A DNA stretch of 64,000 nucleotides from Coprinus comatus (taxonomy: Eukaryota; Basidiomycota; Agaricomycetes; Agaricales; Agaricaceae): positions 434,001-498,000 of the forward strand of contig JAWPGT010000008.1 in assembly GCA_034638255.1 (NCBI GenBank), in the 5' to 3' direction. This document shows positions 59,091 through 64,000 of this stretch, in pieces (the stretch's first letter is position 1; each line of letters opens with the position of its first letter). Position numbers and translations under genes: made by a program. The notes below the pieces were generated by a model. That model was not told the DNA's origin. It made no database searches and worked only from the letters and a program-made list of their open reading frames with translations.

Positions 59091-60219
59091 TTAAGACGAA
59101 AATCGATTGTGAATCCAAACAAAACATCTCTCGTAGCCCGCCAATGCATTATCTCCGAATCCGAAAAAGATAGTAAATGTCCACGTAGAAACAGGTATAA
59201 TCCACCAGTGCAAATAATACACTGTTTGAGTGACCTTGTTCATAAAACCCACATCATAGGTATCAACACGACTAAAATTGATATATCCATGGTTCCAGTT
59301 TACCCAAGGTTGTAGATCACCGTTTAATTTGATATTGAAACCTAGCACACAAGCTGTGAAGGTTGTGATCCAGATTAATTGAACAACAACCATGAATGTG
59401 AAACGAATGGTGTATGCGTTACTCCAGTTAAGTGGTAGAGTATGTCGACACAATCGTACGATGATATGGCGAATACTAGAAACTGAATTTGGTATAAAAA
59501 CTTGCTCGTTAGTATACTTGAATTTATTCCTCTCCCTAACTGCAAAGGATTAAACTTACTAGCAAAAATTATAGAGCCCAGACCCATTAACAGTGGAGGT
59601 ATCCAGACAATAATCAATCCAGGGATAGAATAATATATCGCAGGACGACATCCATAGCCTTTGATGATATCGAAGCGATGTCCTTGAACTACGAAGTCTA
59701 AAATGTCGGATAGAACATATATGTACTGCATATAAAGTCAAAAATGAAATGAAACTTACGCATCCCCATAACGATTACAGGTAACCCAAAAGTCATTACA
59801 AGCTCAAATATATCTCGATGTCTCTTGTTTGCGATAATAAACTGATATGTTCGAATGGCAGTAAGGTACTCAATATGAACCGCTGCACAGAAACTAGCAG
59901 ATGGTATAGCAAAATTGGCACCAATTATTAACTTGGTGGCTGGGTGGAATGACCTCCCCATGTTAGAATCAGGACACTAGTAAATAATAATAGATAATCA
60001 CATACATATATCACACCACACTTCTGCTTTTATTTCCAAGTTGTCTCTCCAAAGAATGGCATCGACAGCATATATTAAGTTTGTGATTATTGACCAGGCA
60101 ATTATTGATAATGTTGCAACATTTTTTGCTTGCCATTGCCAGGGAAGACAAAGGAGGGGAATGAGTGCTGAGACGATAGCAATGGGAGCAAGTTCAGGGT
60201 ATAAAGTCCCGCGATCCAT
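59091..60219 (-). CDS. STE3: STE3-type pheromone receptor (R5)
   Basis: Class-D GPCR of another STE3 subgroup than R2-R4. ATG at 60219 gives MDRGTLYPELAPIAIVSALI. Landmarks: LCLPWQWQAKNVATLSIIAW, IITNLIYAVDAILWRDNLEI, AEVWCDI^ATKLIIGANFAIP, SASFCAAVHIEYL, VVQGHRFDIIKGYGCRPAIY, LPLNWSNAYTIRFTFMVVVQ, DLQPWVNWNHGYINFSRVDT, TIFFGFGDNALAGYERCFVW. It ends HNRFSS at 59091 with almost no cytoplasmic tail, shorter than usual. Introns have normal sites. The one before VVQGHR uses the acceptor TTTTAG, giving GMHFVVQGHR. Tandem with R6, same strand and same subgroup. Confidence 0.93.
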
Positions 60220-60875
60220 GAGCAGAAACAGCTACCTGAGTTGTTTGGAAGGAAACTCATTGAAGCTTGGACTTTATCCTTATAAGAACCAGAGTCTCGC
60301 AGTAGGACAAGGCCACTACTACTCTTAATACATAATGCATAATTCATTGCCCTTTTAGGTGGCTATGTAGTAGCTTGAGCATCAAGGTAGCCGAATGACT
60401 CGGAACTCCAAATATAACAATTCCACTCTAATAACTCCCTAATTCGAAAGTTCCAATCCCGTTGAACTCAACCCAGCTCAGGTCGCATGCATGAAGTAGG
60501 AACCAATTAGCACCAAATACCTATATTTATGGAAAATCTATTTTTGCGAAGGCTGATTACTGTTGTACAAAGACGGGTTGAAGCCAGGAGATTTAAAAAT
60601 AGCCATAGTGCTTTTTAACAGCATCCATTGAAGCTCATAACAGCCTCATACTATAATTGTTGGGATCTCTCACAGTGGATCTTGATTTTTTCTACTTAAT
60701 ACTACGGAAATATGATACATTTGGTCTCATAACATAATACAGTTACATACATAGTCAATTGGGAAGGATTAAATCCCTATTTAACAATTCTATATATATA
60801 TATATATATATCGCCAATCTACTTCTCCAATTCACCAATGTGACTACCCAAAACTACTGTAATAAATTTATATAT
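60220..60875. other. Intergenic between R5 and R6
   Basis: 656 bp with a (TA) run and no supported gene. Scanned for CaaX peptides on both strands without success. Confidence 0.5.
60791..60811. repeat. (TA)n microsatellite
   Basis: Ten or so TA units just downstream of the R6 stop codon. Confidence 0.9.
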
Positions 60876-62069
60876 CTAACGAATAGAAGTCGTACTACTT
60901 TCCCCTTTCTCCATCCATCTATCCTCAACCATCAAGTTCGAAAACCGACTCCACACACCCCAAAAACATCTCTTATACTGCACCATAGCATGACTTCCAA
61001 AAGCAAAGAAGGCAACAAATATACAAGTAGAAATCGGTAAAACCCACCAAATTAAATACATCCCTTTCCTAGCAAGTTCTGGCGCCAAAGTCATATCATA
61101 AACATCAATACGACTGAAATTAAAATGGACATTATCCCATGTATCCCAAGGTTTTAAACCGAATTGGGACATGTTGAAACCAAGTATGAAAGATGTTAGA
61201 GTTATTGTCCAAATTAATTCGAGGATGACCATGATCATTAATCGGACATTGAATGGGTTGCTTAAGTTTAGTGGGAGAGCGTGGAATGGTTTACCACGTC
61301 GTGTGATGATATAACGAAGACTAGAAACTGAAGTGCAAAACAAATTAAGGGAGAGGGAAAGTTGTTAGTTGGTATTTTCATCGTTTTACATAACTTTGGA
61401 GAATTTACCAGCACAAATGAGGGTACCGAAACTGAGTAACAGAGGAGGTATCCAAACGATTAATATTGCAGGAGTAGAGAAGTACGTTGTAGGACGACAT
61501 CCGTAGCCTTTAAGGATATCAAAACGATGACCTTGTACCACATAATCCAACGATAAAATGAAAATGTCAGGTGTGTCAGAATTTAGTGATAGGAAAAAAA
61601 CGTACGCAGTGCCATGAATATCATAGGTAAACCGACAGACATAACGAACTCAAATATATCCCGATGCTTCTTGTTTCCAATGATGAATTGATGAGTTCGA
61701 GCAGCAGCAGTGTGCTCAACGAAAAGAGCCACGCAAAAACAAGCAGAAGGTAATGCCACATTAGCGCCTACTATTATCTTGGTGGCTGAAAATTCGAGTT
61801 ATACTGTTAGCAAAAAACATTTATTTTGGAAGAAATAATATAAGGGTAAACATACATATATCACACCAAATTACCGCCTTTATTTCAAAGTTGTTACTCC
61901 AAAGTATCGCGTCGATACCATAGATCAAGTTTGTAATGATTAACCAAGCAGTTAATGATAATGTTGCAACATTTCTTGCTTGCCAATGCCACGGAATACA
62001 AAGGAGTGGAAGAAAAGCGGAAACTATGGCGACAGGAGCAAATTCTGGATAAGGAGTGATATTCGGCAT
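60876..62069 (-). CDS. STE3: STE3-type pheromone receptor (R6), one doubtful splice site
   Basis: Class-D GPCR, close paralogue of R5. ATG at 62069-62067 gives MPNITPYPEFAPVAIVSAFL. Landmarks: PLLCIPWHWQARNVATLSLT, AWLIITNLIYGIDAILWSNN, FEIKAVIWCDI^ATKIIVGA, LPSACFCVALFVEH, VVQGHRFDILKGYGCRPTTY, LPLNLSNPFNVRLMIMVILE, LKPWDTWDNVHFNFSRIDVY, FVAFFAFGSHAMVQYKRCFW. It ends ...EKGESSTTSIR. In the intron after FMAL (donor GTACGT) there is no AG where the R5 acceptor lies. The only in-phase AG is in GTACAAG, which would delete LDYVVQG. So the gene may be damaged, or an indel may hide the site. An upstream in-frame extension exists, but the ATG chosen matches the family start. Confidence 0.9.
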
Positions 62070-63428
62070 GGAAAGGACAAGAAAATGAGCAAGAAACTGC
62101 GCCTGGCACTTGGTGAGTTGTATGGCGTCAACTGGGTGTCTAAGGAGACTCGGAACAAAGTATGTGGCTTCCGAGTAGTTTAAATACACAACACTTCACA
62201 AAGGATCTACTCTTTGCGGAGTCAAGTTGCTTCTATGATTAGAAGTTGTTGTATTTCTTGCCGCTGTATCCAAGTTGTCTCCGAGAGATTTGACGTCATT
62301 GATGCCAAGATCGCCCGTCATGGCCATAAATAGTGCTGTTCAGTGAATCTTGTCCTGTCAGGAATGTTCTCTGAATGAATGTCAGGGAGCAAACGTCGTT
62401 ACAATCGGGGGTTAGATCACTACCCATACACAGTCCTCTCCCCTGTACACCTATACTTAAATACAATGGATACTAAAGAGGAGAGGCAGTGAAAGTCTTC
62501 CTTGGAAGCCTTGGCGGAAAGACGGCGTTAAGAAGACGCTAAATATAACTATTTCCATTTATTTATCTCGATCGAGAATCGGTGTCTTCAAAATCAAAAA
62601 CTGATCAAAAATCACAAATCAAGCAAAACATCGACAACATCAGTTGAAAAATCGTCGACTACCCTGAAGCCTTCGTAGGTTTCCGGATTATGTGAATTGG
62701 AACTGTATGTAGTACTTAAGTGTTGTACTTTTGAAGGAGATAAGACTTTCGGGGATGTGGAGGGTGAGATACCACGGTTAGTACATACTTACCCTTCTCC
62801 CGAGCCTCCCCTAGTTGTTACCTGGCTGTTACTACGTTACTCCTTGATGAAGAGTGTTCAATGTCAAAGACATTGCTAAAACAGTTTCAAAGGTTCAAAG
62901 AATCATCTACAGTAGATCTCCATGTCAATACTCATTCAACGTCTAGGATCATCATATAGTAACATTTATCCATTCTGATTTGCTACTACAGAAATTTGAG
63001 CAAGTTACGGTTTCTCTAAGACTAATCGACGTGTTTACAGCAAACTTAGTAAGGCTTGAACTTAGAAATTCCTCAACAAAATCATAAGAACAATAACCTT
63101 TTTTTAATTTGTTAACCCGTTACATATGTAATCATTGTAATGTACAGTACATGTTTTTTTTCCCTCCAAATCCGTATTCTGTAATATTGAAATTGTGTGT
63201 GTACGTATGTGTACGTATGTGGTGTATTGTGTAAAAGTTGTTGTATGTTCATGTATTCATGCAATGTGTCCGTAATGCATCATAAACAGAAGAGAAAGAG
63301 AAAGGGAAAGAACCATCCAAAAAAAAAAGAAAAAAAAAAAAGAAATCATTAACCATAACCGTAAAACAAAAAACCATAATCAATAAAAAAAAAAAACAAA
63401 AAAAAAAAACCCACTCACCCTTCGCCCG
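62070..63428. other. Intergenic, no gene; A-rich runs near the end
   Basis: No supported ORF; 62697-62879 (plus) ends in ...QRHC, not a CaaX box. From about 63310 to 63410 there are several A9-A11 runs, in the 3' flank of the next minus-strand gene. Confidence 0.5.
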
Positions 63429-64000
63429 TCAAATCCTCAACTCTCTAAATCCACGAACATCAACTCTTCCAGTCCCATTCCTCAACCACTCTTCCTCCTC
63501 CTTCTCATCCCCGCTTTCCCTAGCTCCTCCATCTTTCCCTCTTACTCCTCCTCTACCTCCACCTCCACTACCATTAATTCTCGGAATCCTACTACCATTA
63601 CCACGCGAATAAGGCATAACAGTCCTAACTTTTGGTAATCCCAATTTTTTCCTTTCTCTTCTCGTCAATGGTTTTCCATTTTGATTGAGGCTGTTATTGA
63701 TACTGGTATTACTGGTGCCGTTAATAAAGTCATCATCATTAACAACCATACCAGCAGCAACACCTAAAGCCAATTCACGTTTTGATTGTCTTATTGCGTT
63801 TGATCTTCCTTGACCTGCGGGTACCGATGATTTATTTGGAATTTGAATTCTTTTTATATTTGAAGTATGATGGTGATGAGAAGTTGAAGTTTGAGTGGTA
63901 GAAGGAAGAGGAGGAGGTGAAGGTGAAGTTTGTTTTTCTTTAGGTGAAGAAGGTGAAGAAGGTGAAGAAGAAAGTGATGATAATATATCAGAATCCGAAT
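63429..64000 (-). CDS. C-terminal part of an unknown low-complexity protein
   Basis: Minus frame open from the window edge (64000) to a TGA at 63431-63429, about 190 residues. It begins with Ser/Pro/Lys-rich sequence (SDSDILSSLSSSPSSPSSPK), then IKRIQIPNKSSVPAGQGRSN, AIRQSKRELALGVAAGMVVN, a basic block GKPLTRRERKKLGLPKVRTV and a Gly/Arg-rich end (GGGGRGGVRGKDGGARESGD), finishing GRVDVRGFRELRI. The basic RRERKKLGLPK block looks like a conserved or nuclear-localisation element. I do not recognise the family. The 5' part lies outside the window. Confidence 0.75.
   Translation of the reverse strand, partial: SDSDILSSLSSSPSSPSSPKEKQTSPSPPPLPSTTQTSTSHHHHTSNIKRIQIPNKSSVPAGQGRSNAIRQSKRELALGVAAGMVVNDDDFINGTSNTSINNSLNQNGKPLTRRERKKLGLPKVRTVMPYSRGNGSRIPRINGSGGGGRGGVRGKDGGARESGDEKEEEEWLRNGTGRVDVRGFRELRI

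Overview
The window comes from a filamentous basidiomycete, most likely a mushroom-forming Agaricomycete. The genes are split by many introns of about 50 nt with GT...AG ends. Noncoding DNA is AT-rich. Six STE3-type pheromone receptor genes and a CaaX pheromone precursor are present. No rRNA, tRNA, CRISPR array or recognisable transposon was found.

Layout. 0-4.6 kb: a CLA4/PAK kinase (5' end outside the window) and CNOT11 of the CCR4-NOT complex. 5.5-8 kb: coding-like fragments I could not name. 8.3-10.2 kb (minus): a His-rich repetitive 'allergen'-like protein. 11.4-16.3 kb: receptors R1 and R2 (plus). 17.2-30.9 kb: MRD1, prefoldin subunit 3, an SHPRH/IRC20-type SNF2-RING protein, an unknown protein and a membrane/coiled-coil protein. 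33.5-43.6 kb: an F-box protein, a TPS3/TSL1-like trehalose-phosphate synthase complex subunit, an HAPSTR1-like protein and an RGG protein. 44.3-48.9 kb: receptor R3 (plus) and receptor R4 (minus) face each other, with a 54-residue pheromone precursor between them that is too short for ordinary ORF calling. 52-58.2 kb: RPN9 and a double-Myb telobox protein with a very long low-complexity tail. 59-62 kb: receptors R5 and R6, tandem on the minus strand. 63.4 kb to the end: the C-terminus of an unknown gene.

Taken together this is a B (pheromone/receptor) mating-type region spread over about 50 kb and interspersed with housekeeping genes. The R3-pheromone-R4 cassette is the best candidate for the functional mating-specificity module. 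R1 is the most divergent receptor and may be a non-mating STE3-like gene. CLA4 acts in fungal morphogenesis and Cdc42 signalling. Its linkage to STE3 genes is a recurring arrangement in Agaricomycetes as far as I know.

Caution: at least six conserved genes (CLA4, CNOT11, R1, R2, SHPRH, RPN9) show 1-2 nt frame breaks where no intron can explain them. Several are single-copy housekeeping genes, so residual assembly indels are more likely than real pseudogenisation. Exon boundaries given here were read by eye.
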